Below are positions 29,989 to 41,481 of a DNA stretch of 64,000 nucleotides, piece after piece. Origin of the DNA: Pectinophora gossypiella (taxonomy: Eukaryota; Arthropoda; Insecta; Lepidoptera; Gelechiidae); NCBI RefSeq assembly GCF_024362695.1, contig NW_026063275.1, positions 1 through 64,000 of the forward strand. The letters are read 5' to 3'. Each line of letters opens with the position of its first letter. Positions within the stretch are counted from its first letter, which is position 1. Under the pieces are notes generated by a model, which saw only the letters and a list, made by a program, of their open reading frames with translations, was not told the origin of the DNA and made no database searches. The position numbers were made by a program, and so were the translations under genes.

Positions 29989-31778
29989 TATATATAGCTG
30001 CAAACCCACTGACTGACTGACTCACTGACTCACTGACATAATTGTTCTCCCAGAAGGAGCGTCGGGGGGTAAAAATAATGTATGAGAAAAGTGATCGGGA
30101 CCTCCCGGTGAGTATGGGAAAACTTCCAGATCTTGGAAAACTGCTCCGCATCAGGGAGACACCCTACGGCCTGGCAAAACTATCGCACCTGGAAGGATTC
30201 TTTTTTCACGAAACCTATTTAAATCTTGGTCAAATTCTATTGTGGGTGAAAAAAAATCAAAATGGCGGAAAAACAAGATGGCCGCCATACAAAATTTTGT
30301 TTTTTCAGAAAATGTCTCGGAGGTAAAATCTGTGTATGGGGATGTAATCGGAGTGTCTTGTCGAGAACGGAAAATGTTCTCAATCTTCAAAAACTGCTCC
30401 GCATCAGGGAGACACCCCACGGCCTGGCAAAACTATAAAACCTGGAGCAATTTTTCTTTCGCGAAACATATTTAAATCTTGGTCAAATTCAATCGCAGGT
30501 GAAAAAAAATCAAAATGGCGGAAAATCAAGATGGCCGCCATACAAAATTTTCGTTTTTTCCGAAAATGCCTCGGGGGTGAAAATGATGTATAGGGATGTG
30601 ATAGGATCGTCATGTTGAGTATTTCAATACTGCTCGATCTTGGAAAACTGCTCCGCATCAGGGAGACACCCTACAGTCTGGCGCAACTATTATACCTAGA
30701 TCAATTTTTTTTTCGCAAAACCTATTTAAATCTTGGTCAAATTGTATTGTCGGTGAAAAAAAAAACAAAATGGCGGAAAAACAAGATGGCCGCCATACAA
30801 AATTTCGTTTTTCCAGAAAATGTCTCGGAGGTAAAAATGATGTATGAGAGGTGTGATCGAAACGTCAAGCTGAGTATGGAAAAACTGTTCGATCTTGAAA
30901 AACTGCTCCGCATCAGGGAGACACCCTACGGCCTGGCAAAACTATAAAACCTGGAGCAATTTTTCTTTCGCGAAACATATTTAAATCTTGGTCAAATCCA
31001 ATCCCTGCTGAAAAAAAACCAAAATGGCGGAAAAACAAGATGGCCGCCATACAAAATTTTCGTTTTTTCCGAAAATGCCTCGGGGGTAAAAATGATGCAT
31101 GAGGAATGTGATCGAAACATCATGTTGAGTATGGAAATACTTTTCGATCTTCGAAAGCTGCTCCGCATCAGGGAGACACCCTACAGCCTGGCGAAACTAT
31201 CGCACCTGGAACTTTTTTGTTTTCACGAAGCTTATTAAAGTCTTGGTCAAATTTTATCGCCAGTGAAAAAAAAACAAAATGGCCGAAAAACAAGATGGCC
31301 GCCACACAAATTTTTGTTTTTCCAGAAAATGTCTCGGGTGTAAAAAATATGTATAGGGGTGTGATCGGAACGTCATCTTGGAAAACTGCTCCGCATCAGG
31401 GAGACGCCCTACGGCTTGGCGAAATTATCGCACCTGGAACTTTTTTGTTTTCACGAAACCTATTTAAATCTTGGTCAAATTTTATCGCCGGTGGAAAAAA
31501 AAACAAAATGGCCGAAAAACAAGATGGCCGCCATATAAATTTTTGTTTTTCCAGAAAATGTCTCGGGTGTAAAAATTATGTATAGGGGTGTGATCGGAAC
31601 GTCATCTTGGAAAACTGCTCCGCATCAGGGGGCGCCCTACGGCCTGGCAAAACTATAGCACCTAGAACTTTTTTGATTTCACGAGACTTGTTTAAAAACA
31701 AGTTGGCCGTCATACAAAGCTTCGAACTAATACAGGACACGCGAGCAGCTTGCTGCGAGCGAACCACGCGACATCTAG
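29989..31778 (+). mobile_element. Satellite-forming Helitron-like element, copy B
   Basis: Same architecture as copy A, which it follows after six bases: TATATAGCTGCAAACCC head, (CTGA)n, monomers with CTGCTCCGCATCAGGGAGAC, and the terminal hairpin plus CTAG at 31775-31778. Some monomers carry variant segments (for example near 31260-31560). Monomer order and number differ from A and C. Confidence 0.65.
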
Positions 31779-31784
31779 TTATAC

Positions 31785-33088
31785 TATATATAGCTACAAA
31801 CCCACTGACTGACTGACTGACTCACTGACTGACTCACTGACAGGGTTGTTCTCCCAGAAGGAGCGTCGGGGGGTGAAAATGATGTATGGGGGGTGTGATT
31901 GGGACCTCCCGGTGAGTATGGGAAAAATCCCAGATCTTGGAAAACTGCTCCGCATCAGGGAGACACCCTACAGTCTGGCGCAACTATTATACCTGGTGCA
32001 ATTTTTTTTTCGCAAAACCTATTTAAATCTTGGTCAAATTCTATTGTCGGTGAAAAAAAAACAAAATGGCGGAAAAACAAGATGGCCACCATACAAAATT
32101 TTGTTTTTCCAGAAAATGTCTCGGGGGTAAAAACTGTGTATGGGGTTGTAATCGGAACGTCTTGATGAGTATGAAAATACTTCTCGATCTTTGAAAAGTG
32201 CTCCGCATCAGGGCGGCACCCTACAGCCTGGCAAAAGTATAAAACCTGGAGCAATTTTTTTTTCGCATTACATATTTAAATCTTGGTCAAATCCAATCCC
32301 CGGTGAAAAAAAAATAAAATGGCGGAAAAACAAGATGGCCGCCATACAAAATTTTCGTTTTTCCAGAAAATGCCTCGGGGGTAAAAATGATGTATGGGAG
32401 GTGTGATCAAAACCTCAAGTTGAGTATGGAAATACTGCTCGATCTTGAAAATCTGCTCCGCATCAGGGAGACACCCTACGGCCTGGCAAAACTATGCCAC
32501 CTGGAACATTTTTTTTTCCACCAAACCTATTAAAATCTTAGTCAAATTCTGTTGTCGGTGAAAAAAAATCAAAATGGCGGAAAATCAAGATGGCCGCCAT
32601 ACAAATTTTTCGTCTTTCCTGAAAATGCCTCGGGGGTAAAAATGATGTATAGGAATGTGATCGGAACGTCATGTCAAGTATGAAAATACGTCTGGGTTTT
32701 CGATAGCTGCTCCGCATCAGGGAGACACCCTACGGCCTGGCAAAACTATCGCACCTGGAACTTTTTTGTTTTCACGAAATCTATTTAAATCTTGATCAAA
32801 TTTTATCGCCGGTGAAAAAAAAAAACAAAATGGCCGAAAAACAAGATGGCCGCCATACAAATTTTTGTTTTTCCAGAAAATGTCTCAGAGCTAAAATTGA
32901 TGTATAGGGGCGTGATCGGAACGTCATCTTGGAAAACTGCTCCGCATCAGGGAGACACCCTACGGCCTGGCAAAACTATAGCACCTAGAACTTTTTTGAT
33001 TTCACAAAACCTATTTAAGTCTTGGTCAAATTCTATCGCGGTAAAGACACGCGAGCAGCTTGCTGCGAGCGAACCACGCGAAATCTAG
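31785..33088 (+). mobile_element. Satellite-forming Helitron-like element, copy C
   Basis: Third head-to-tail copy, with about five monomers. It ends with the same hairpin and CTAG at 33085-33088 followed by T; the last bases read GCGAAATCTAG instead of GCGACATCTAG. After it the DNA becomes unrelated (AAGTATATATGG), marking the outer end of the cluster. Confidence 0.65.
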
Positions 33089-33274
33089 TAAGTATATATG
33101 GATCAAAGCGTTTATTTCTAGACTCTAGTTAGGTAAGTAATCTATATTTCTTCTATTACTCCTTAGTAGTTCTTCTAGTACTTACTGAGTACAGGGTCTT
33201 TTTGTAAAACACTGCCAATAAATGCGATCCATAGATAAGATTGATTGATTGTTTTCGTGATGCGATAGATGCGA

Positions 33275-33420
33275 GCCGTTGGTCCCGGTTACTACTTACT
33301 GATGTAAGTTAGTAGTCGTTACAAAAGCCATGTCAGGGGTCTTTAGCGGCTCAATCGTAACCCTGACACGGGTTGATGGGTTGGTAATCTACCTCACAAC
33401 CCATACGATAGAAGAAGAAT
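33275..33420 (+). mobile_element. SINE fragment
   Basis: Contains GTAGTCGTTACAAAAGCC, TCAGGGGTCTTTAGCGGCTC, ACGGGTTGATGGGTTGGTA and CACAACCCATACGATAGAAG, the body and tail of an abundant lepidopteran SINE. It shares its end with the SINE at 25975-26172. The pol III head is missing. Confidence 0.65.
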
Positions 33421-33469
33421 GCGTTGCAAAAATACAATACTTATGTATAAGTAGAACCCTTGCCCAGGG

Positions 33470-33790
33470 ATACGGGTAAAGACCTCAACGATTGCAGAGG
33501 CGGAGATGGGAGCCATCGGTACGACAATACAGAACGGAAGGGGCAAATCACAGGGACTGTAACCTGTGACAGAGGGCAGCAGTAAATGTCAGTACTAATC
33601 AGATGCGGAGGACAGGAGTCCTTATGATGCTTTGAAATAGACTACTCTAGGCGCTATCCCACTCGCGTCAGATAGAGTACGGCCGGTCGGAAGGCAAAAG
33701 GGATACCACTGCCCATTTTCCCCTGAAAATGTAGCATGGAGAATGCTACACCGAAATGATCGTGGCTCTTAAGTTTAATGATAATGAAGT
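33470..33790 (+). mobile_element. LINE-type 3' end fragment
   Basis: A GC-richer block (CCAGGGATACGGGTAAAGAC through CATGGAGAATGCTACACCG) ending in GTGGCTCTTAAGTTTAATG and a short AATGATAATGA run. The same tail, with TTGATGATGATGA, recurs at 62565-62642. It resembles the 3' ends of lepidopteran CR1/RTE-type LINEs. No ORF remains. Confidence 0.5.
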
Positions 33791-36158
33791 ATAATAGAAG
33801 TACCTACAGTCTCATTTTGTTAAACTAAGTGTCCACAAGAGTATCTAGCATTGCGCCGCGTCTCCCCACTGGCAATTTAATACAATTGGGTCGTGTACTA
33901 GGTTCAAATTAAATTATGAAATTCTGATTACTAAATAAAGACACATCTAAAACTAATGAAAAACATTTTCTTTTTTCTATTTAACTTATTTATGAATTTT
34001 AAAAAAGAAAAACGTAATAATAAGTGCGACATTTTATCACGTTTTTCTATGACGTCACAGTGTGCTTTTTCAAACAAATTCCATAGTAATTTCGTGTTTT
34101 GACGTTTAGTAAAAAGTACCTGATTTGACTAGTTGGAAACTAGCCTATTCAGCACAGACAGACAATTGACACGGCGAGAAAATTTATGCAGATCCATCTC
34201 GTACTCGTATTACCACAATTGATGCTGTATGTTTTGAATTGGATAAATAATAATAAAAATACCACATAGAGAATTTTATTTGCACCCGTTCGCTGCGATG
34301 CTGATCGTGTTACTATATATTTATTTACATTTCACTACTTTACAATGCAGAAGCGCCATTGCGCCGTGAATCTTTCAATATAAACAATAATATAATTAGA
34401 CATAATATTAAAGTTATAATTTATAATTAGACATAAAATGTAATTTCTTTAACGCTTTAAAAAAAAAAATTAGCACGCCACATTTTGGAAAGGTAGTTTA
34501 AACCCGTTTGATAGTAAGAAAGTGACAGTGAGTGAAATGGCATTTATTTTTGGTCTACTACGACTTATGTGAACGATGAAATTAATTTTAGTTTTAACCT
34601 AGTTTATCCTTTTTCTCATGTAAGTGACTTTGTATTGTCTTAAGTGAGAATAAATAATCTTTAAACCTAAGTTAAGTGTAAACAATATAAAAACATATTT
34701 AATTTGCACACATCATTCAACATCTCGCAGAACCTCAAACACCATAACACTTTACAGTTCTGAACTGTTGATGCAATCAACTTATATAATAACACAGGTG
34801 CTTACATACATACACATAAATACTGCGAGTTGCTAGTGCATACGCTTACGCACAAAAATATAACACACAAGCACAACATAAGCGCACGACTGTATTCCAA
34901 ATTTAGCCCTAAAAGTTCAGTGGTGAAATTATGAACCATTAGTTGTCATAATTATAAAATTTATGTTTTTGTAGGTGTTTTTGGTCTACTACAGAAACGA
35001 CATGCAAGAAACTGATTGGACTTTTGCAGCTAATAGTACATCATCAACATACCTCATCGAGCTTTCTATTAGACCAACGCGATAGGTGTTAGTGAAAACT
35101 GCACTTAAAATAAACTCAAGTGCAAGTACGATAATGGCTTGCTAAGAGAACGGCTTGTTGAATGTCCTTTTATGACATAAACGAATTCTATAATATATAA
35201 ATACTTAATGTTAACATCGTTAATATCAGTATGTACTAACTATAAGTCTTTGATATTTAGAAGTTAACATTTGACATGTAAAATTTAAACATTTAATGAA
35301 TAAATGAGTATGAGTATTACATGATACCGGGGTTCGACACCGGTCCTCCCTGGTTAATTAAAATATTTATTGGAATAAATCAATTGAACATCGCCTCATC
35401 TCAAAGGTTTACCGTTTTCCAAACCATCAACTGTGAAAGGATCTTAAGACGAATTAGACATTTTGCTGACGGGATCTAACTATTATTTTCTCAGCAATTG
35501 ACATTGAATCTTATAAAAGCGATATTTGGTTTGGTTTTAGCCGAGTTGCAAACGATTATGAAAAACGAGTGTAATTTGTCTAAGGTCCCTGATTCAATAT
35601 TTTTATTTAATATACTAATTTAGTATTTTTTTGCCGTAATACTTTACCGGCCTTGATATAATGTTATTAAAATCAACGCGTCTCTCAACCACAACCGGTA
35701 CTTACTTGACTGTAATCATAATCATAATTTGATGATAGGAGGAGTCCCTGTTAAAAATAGTTTCTAAACATACATACCTACCTACATATTATAATACAAA
35801 AACAACAAACAGCAATAATAATTTGTCAAACAACAAAAAGAAATAGAAAAGCATCTCTAAGACATCTACCAGGCGGTCGATCGAGTATCTAGATTTTTGG
35901 TAGTTGCTATGCGAAAACGCTACATTTTAGATAAATGCTGCGTCACGTTAAGCGACTTGGAAATCTCGCTCCAGCTAAAAGTTTTTAATTTTCCAAAGAA
36001 TTCGGGAAGTTGAGATTGTTTTCCCTGATCAAAGAGTTCTGAGGGTCGAGGGTGGGGACGGGATAGGCGGGGCATCCGAGCATCCGAGCAGCAACAGGTC
36101 GCGCTCCACAGAGATCGATAGGGAGGCTGGCGCATGCGCGCTGCATTCTCCAGACACC
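33791..36158. other. Intergenic, no gene seen
   Basis: AT-rich DNA upstream of the Ly-6 gene with no ORF, RNA gene or intact mobile element that I can identify. The 5' UTR and promoter of the Ly-6 gene must lie in its last few hundred bases, where composition rises (36040-36150). Confidence 0.5.
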
Positions 36159-38434
36159 ATGCGCTCTCTGCTCCTCTTCACGCTGTCATTCCTCGCACCA
36201 GGTATGTCAAAACAAACTAATCAACACCATAATCATCGCCAAAACTCTTCTTTCACCATATAATCACAAGTGCTGTTGATAGTTTTCATAAATATAGGTA
36301 TAGTCAACGATGAATCCTTAAATCATAGCTGTCAAATCGTTGTCTATGGTCAGGTCCTTTGTAATATTATTGTGCTTTTCGAGCTTAAAGTTGAAATTAC
36401 ATACAAGCATGCACAGACTCATCTTTTTGATTCTAAAGAAAGATTTTAGCGCATCCGTTTATATTTAGGCAGCGAAATGTTGTCGAAACAATATCGAGCT
36501 CATTGACATTAACGTGTGATGGTCAGCCGCATTAGTCTACTCACACGCTGCCTAGTGTTAATTACGGCTGTTAAAACATTCAGACGGGCGTTAACGAGGT
36601 TAACCAATTCTATCGATTTCATTTTATGTAATATGTATCGTAATGGAGCTCGAAAGTCACTTCTGTAGGGAACTGGAAGTAAAACGAAAGAATACATTCT
36701 GCTGCTTATCATCCCAGCACTATCCATATGAGCTATAAAGCTACTAAGGGCACCATAGTGATTCACAACCGTCTTATTAATTAAAAAAAAAATTTAAAAA
36801 AAATGAGGGACTTTCCAGGGTACGCTCCCCAATAACAATATAGATGGCGTTGTACAGATTTAACGTGATAATTACCTATTTTGTCATTGCTCGGGTACAT
36901 AATTATTCAAAAATATAATAATTGTTGCTTGATATTTGGATCCGATAAGGTATAGAATTATGTTGCTACCTATTGGTTTTCTTTATTTTGATTAGAATAA
37001 TAACGTGTTGTGCCTGGGTGTAACAAGGGTCATCAATTATACCAAACCCAAAGATAAAAGATGCATAATGTCTCTTATCCATGAAATTAGAAGGATAAAT
37101 GAAGGCAATTCAGTACAGCACCATCTATAGTGGAAAGTCCTGGAGAGTCTCTCATAGGCATCGCGTTCAAATTGTCTTCTAATGTCTTATGTCTCTGGCT
37201 ACATGACGATTAAAGAAGTGAGTTACGCCAATATCATCATCTCAGGGCTTTACACTTTTAACAGACTATTAAAATAGAGTTCTTGTAGCAATGTTTAGTA
37301 AGTATGGTTGTAGTCTGATGCTAGACTGGCAGTTGGCGTCCGCACGACTAGCAATTCATCTGAGAGTCGTTACGTTAGAGTCACAGTTGGTGAAGCGACG
37401 ATTTCCTTCCTTACGTTTGCCGATATCATCTTGCCGAAATTTGGGAGTGTAGCTATGTGGTTGGGTGTTTCAGAGTCGGAATGCGACCTCCTCCGAGACA
37501 GCGTGCATGTGACGTCAGCGGCAGCGCGGCCCAACAACGAGCTGTGGTGCTACAAGTGCCATGCCGATGTACCAGAAGACGACTGCGCGAACCTACGCCA
37601 GAACAGCTCCGCGCTCATACATAAATGCCATAATGATCGACGGATGTGCATGGTAGGTTTAAAGAAGAAGCTACTTTGTTACTCCCTTGGAAAAATGAAA
37701 TACTGCTAGTTTATTCCACTCTTTATATATACCAGCAGGAGGTACTCTTTCTTACCAAGACAAAGCCACATGCAAAGCGAAAGTATTTCTAGAATTTCTC
37801 TACTCGAGTATCCCATCTTCAAAAAAGTATACCAAGGTAACTCCATCGGTTAACTTTTCACCTTTCAACCAACTGCATAACATAAGCTCACGACTATATC
37901 CGAATTGGGGTAGTAATACATCCATCGCAAAATGAACTAAGTACCCATACCTCACCGCCCGCTGAACTGATTTAGATGAAATTTGGGACCTATAGAGGCA
38001 ATTTGACAGCTAGAGACGGAAGGACATAGTTTTTTATCTCGGAAATCACCTTTTAAGGGGATGAAAAGTGGGGTGGAAAAACAAATTACGTGCCGCGCGC
38101 GAAAACCGATGTTTACACACACGTAGTTGAGGACAGATGGTCAGTTACTTACCTATAACAATAGCGAAGTATTTACTAGATCTTAATTTTTCAGGTGAAG
38201 CGGTTCTCTTACACGACGTCGACGGAAAACTCGACAACTAGCCTCAAAATGTGGGCTCTGGAGCGCAACTGCACGAAGCACTGCGAGCCGGGTTGCATCG
38301 TCATCGGCGAGAGGACGAAACTATACGCCTGCACGTCCTGCTGCACTGGCTCGCTCTGCAACTTCGGCTCCGACGCCACAAGGCTCGTCACCAGCCTCCT
38401 ACCACTCCTCATCGCCACCATCATCACCTTATGA
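36159..38434 (+). CDS. Ly-6/three-finger GPI-anchored protein, three exons
   Basis: Exons 36159-36201, 37474-37652 and 38195-38434 join in frame (phases 1 and 0, all GT-AG) to 153 residues. Residues 1-14 (MRSLLLFTLSFLAP) are a short signal peptide. The rest has the Ly-6 cysteine pattern: WCYKC, DDC, HKC, RRMC in exon 2; NCTKHCEPGC, YACTSCC and the diagnostic C-terminal CTGSLCN in exon 3. There are three N-glycosylation sequons (NSS, NST, NCT). The tail TRLVTSLLPLLIATIITL is hydrophobic to the end, as for a GPI-anchor signal. Insect members of this family act outside the cell in septate junctions, ion-channel modulation and similar roles; which applies here is unknown. A more upstream ATG at 36134 is out of frame. 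A polyadenylation signal AATAAA is at 38570-38575. Confidence 0.85.
36803..37156. mobile_element. MITE-like insertion in intron 1 of the Ly-6 gene
   Basis: Begins TGAGGGACTTTCCAGG and ends CCTGGAGAGTCTCTCA, imperfect inverted repeats of the form TGAGRGACTYTCCAGG. The same head followed by a similar interior occurs in both palindrome arms (from 19314, mirrored to about 25620). Non-coding and AT-rich inside. Confidence 0.5.
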
Positions 38435-38575
38435 TCCATTTAAGATACTTTAGAAGCGTAACAGAGCTCTGACCAATGACGATTCGATCGCACTTCCTAT
38501 TTGATTCTAAAGAAAATAATTTATAGTTGATAGCGCGTGTGGTAGACCTGCTCCAAGCCTTATAGAGATAATAAA

Positions 38576-39805
38576 GCAGTTAATCTACCCCCAAGCTCAT
38601 CATCATCACCATTGGCCTTATACGTCTATATCGGACGAATTAATCAAAGTCACTTTTTTTCATGACGCCAATACTAGAGCGTCTCAATGAACAAAGTTAA
38701 ACTTCCAAACCTCGCTCGAGTTTCCTATATCAATTTTTCTCTCAAAATATCAATACGAGTATAAAATTTTACGCTCTTCGCTTCTAGAGGTAGAAATAGC
38801 AACTAGTATGATAAGTATGACTGAAAGTCGAGTGATAACGGGGATGTGGAATCAAATCAGTGTCAAATAGTTCTATCATGATATTTGTAAACTCTATTCA
38901 CAGATAGAGATTACCACGTGTTACCCTTATTGTGGCAACTGGGAAATTGAACACCTGTTTGCCACCAGAAATGGCCAAATAGTTTTATTCCTTATTGCCG
39001 CTCATAGATTATAGGCAGAATAGAAGTTTCTTAATTGGTTTTAGGTATTCTGAATGCTGACACCTAAGTCATAATCTCATCATGTACCTACCCACTATAT
39101 AACTCTGTCACATTAACATGCTTGACATTATCGTGGGACTTTGGGTTCAATTGTCAAACAAATTTCATGTGACATAGTACTAAAGTATACCTATGTAGGT
39201 AAAGAATATACTAAGCCACCGGCAAAGAGATCTCTTATTATTCTCATATTTTCATTTAAATCGCTCAATCAAATTAATAATTCTTTTTTTCAGTTATTTA
39301 GAGTAATATTCTGCCGTTGTAGTAGCTATAGGTCCAACGTTTTTTGTTAGGCTGACTCACATAAAATTAATTGCCTACCTAGGTAGTAGGTACCTACTTT
39401 AAATAAATTACTTACTTATTTATTATTCTTCAAAAATAATAGTTAACATTCAGAATTCACTGTTTTTATAAAAATATGTAAGTACATTAAATAAATACTT
39501 AAATAAGTAATAAAATAATTCTAAAAATAATTCAGCGCAGTAATTATTTTGATTAGGTACATTTTCCTTTATTATTTAGCAGTTATTCTCATGATATTCC
39601 ACACAAAACCGCATGTAGGTAGGTTATCTTTAAGTAGTTTTCCTAAGAGGTTACTTCTAGCCGTGCGTTATTACTATATTACCATAACATTACACACGAC
39701 CATGCATGATTCAATCAAACTCAAAAACTATAATATTGCGTCATCATCTGTTTCTATCTTTGAAGATAAGTATTTTCTATGAGTAACTTAGGGCATCGCC
39801 TCTTC
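38576..39805. other. Intergenic, no gene seen
   Basis: AT-rich spacer between the Ly-6 gene and the BEL element. Nothing recognisable except short purine/pyrimidine repeats such as TACCTAGGTAGTAGGTACCT near 39376. Confidence 0.5.
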
Positions 39806-40339
39806 ACTACTGTCGCTATGCCAACACATAGCGATGCTAATCGAAAATAAAGATATCAAATTATAACTGACCTCTTAATTTCCCAGTGAGATTAGAATTC
39901 TGAGACTTCATTTGTTTCATATTGTTAATTGGTCGGAGACACGTCTACCAGTCCACCTTCTGTAGAGTTACAAACAATGCCCGATGACACCGACACTCTC
40001 GGTGACTCGGGCACATGATAGGCTTGATCAGCCCTTCCATGCTGTAAACACAATGACACCATCACATCTGTAGTATAATTATAAGTACTACTATTATGTC
40101 ATTAAATATAGAGATATATCTACCTATATAGAAAGTTTGTAATGTAACGTTTGAAGGGAATAATATATCTTCAAGGCATATTACGTTAGGGGGTGTGATC
40201 ACATTTGGCTAATTGGACCTAAGAGTATTAAACTTTAGCAGTTATAACGAAACTGTATATTGAGACATAAACAAAGGATTTTAGTCAGTTTAGAAATTAT
40301 CATTTATGCCTAACATGCTCACCAGGGTAGATACTTTAT

Positions 40340-40730
40340 CTTTCTTACTTATTGGCTTACCTACTCACATGGGCAGGGCCTTAGCGTATCTGCTCGCCAG
40401 GGCAGAAGCTCTGTTCTCATGTTAATCGGCTCAACCTTACACACCTGGGCAGGGGCCTTAGCATATCTACTCACCAGGGGTAGACGCTCTGTTCTCATGT
40501 TAATCGGCTCAACCTTACACACTTGGGCAGGGGCCTTAGCATATCTACTCACCAGGGGTAGACGCTCTGTTCTCATGTTAATCGGCTCAACCTTACACAC
40601 TTGGGCAGGGGCCTCAGCATATCTACTCACCAGGGGTAGAAGCTCTGTTCTCATATTAGTTGGCTCAACCTACACACATGGGCAGGTGTCTTAGCGTACC
40701 TGCTCGCTAGGGGCAGACGCTCTATATCTC
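40340..40730. repeat. 78-bp minisatellite in the BEL LTR (left copy)
   Basis: Units of 78 bp contain TTAATCGGCTCAACCTTACA, GGGCAGGGGCCTTAGCATAT and CTCACCAGGGG. Three are well conserved (starting near 40417, 40495 and 40573), with diverged partial units on both sides. Because 78 is divisible by three, both strands show repetitive open frames here, which I regard as by-products. Confidence 0.85.
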
Positions 40731-41069
40731 ATTAGTGTTAACCAAAGTTGGGAGTGTCGATTCACTGACTCTCGGTATGATTCCTCAATGCGGTATATAT
40801 TTAGTAATAAGAATATTATATAAACAGTACACACATAGCGAGATACATAGCCTAAATACTTAGCTTTAGTGGATTAAGTCATTTGAAGTCCCGCCACACA
40901 ATCTCAGCACACTTCTTACAACCATTAAGTAGAAATAGTGATTTATATTCTCTTTCACTAAGTATTCAATGTTGTTGTTGTTGTTTAAATTCGCCTTATA
41001 TAAGGCAGGCAAAGATCTCAGGACCATACAGCCTTGACTTTAGTAATTTAATATTCGAAAATCACGATC

Positions 41070-41385
41070 AAAATAGGCCTAAGCCTTGTCTTCAATTTTC
41101 AATATCCAATTTAGGCCAGTGCCTTGTCTTCAGTTTTCAATCTCTCTCATTTAATATTCTTATTAGGCCAAAGCCTTGTCTTCAGTTTCCAATATCCAAT
41201 TTAGGCCAATGCCTTGTCTTCAGTTTTCAATCTCTCTCATTTAATATTCTTAATAGGCCAAAGCCTTGTCTTCAGTTTTTAATCTCTTTCATTTAAAATC
41301 CATATTAGGCCTAAGCCTTGTCTTCTGTATCCAAAATCTTGAAAGTAAAATCCAGTTTAGGCCTAAGCCTCGTCTTTATCCATGA
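41070..41385. repeat. Short repeats in the LINE 3' UTR
   Basis: Seven or so copies of TAGGCCnAAGCCTTGTCTTC alternate with the spacers TTTTCAATCTCTCTCATTTA and TTCCAATATCCAATTTAGG, forming a compound repeat of about 105-110 bp. It lies between the ORF2 stop (41482) and the 3' end, so it is transcribed with the element and may be part of the structure recognised by its own reverse transcriptase. Confidence 0.75.
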
Positions 41386-41481
41386 TCTTGTCACATCCAA
41401 TAATAAGAAGTTCCATTCCAGTAAAGTATTATCCGGTAAAGGTTATACCAACCAATTAAGGTAAGTACGTAAGTATAGTCT

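Noticed and set aside
20093..32406. Many 70-155-codon ORFs in the 254-bp monomers, mostly on both strands
   Set aside because: They repeat with the monomer, shift frame between units because 254 is not divisible by three, and mirror each other in the palindrome. No domain or splice context.
35325..35345. B-box-like GGGTTCGACACC
   Set aside because: No matching A box or cloverleaf upstream.
40361..40694. Repetitive 91-97-codon ORFs in the LTR (also 54767-55100)
   Set aside because: Produced by the 78-bp minisatellite. They are on both strands and have no start context or homology.
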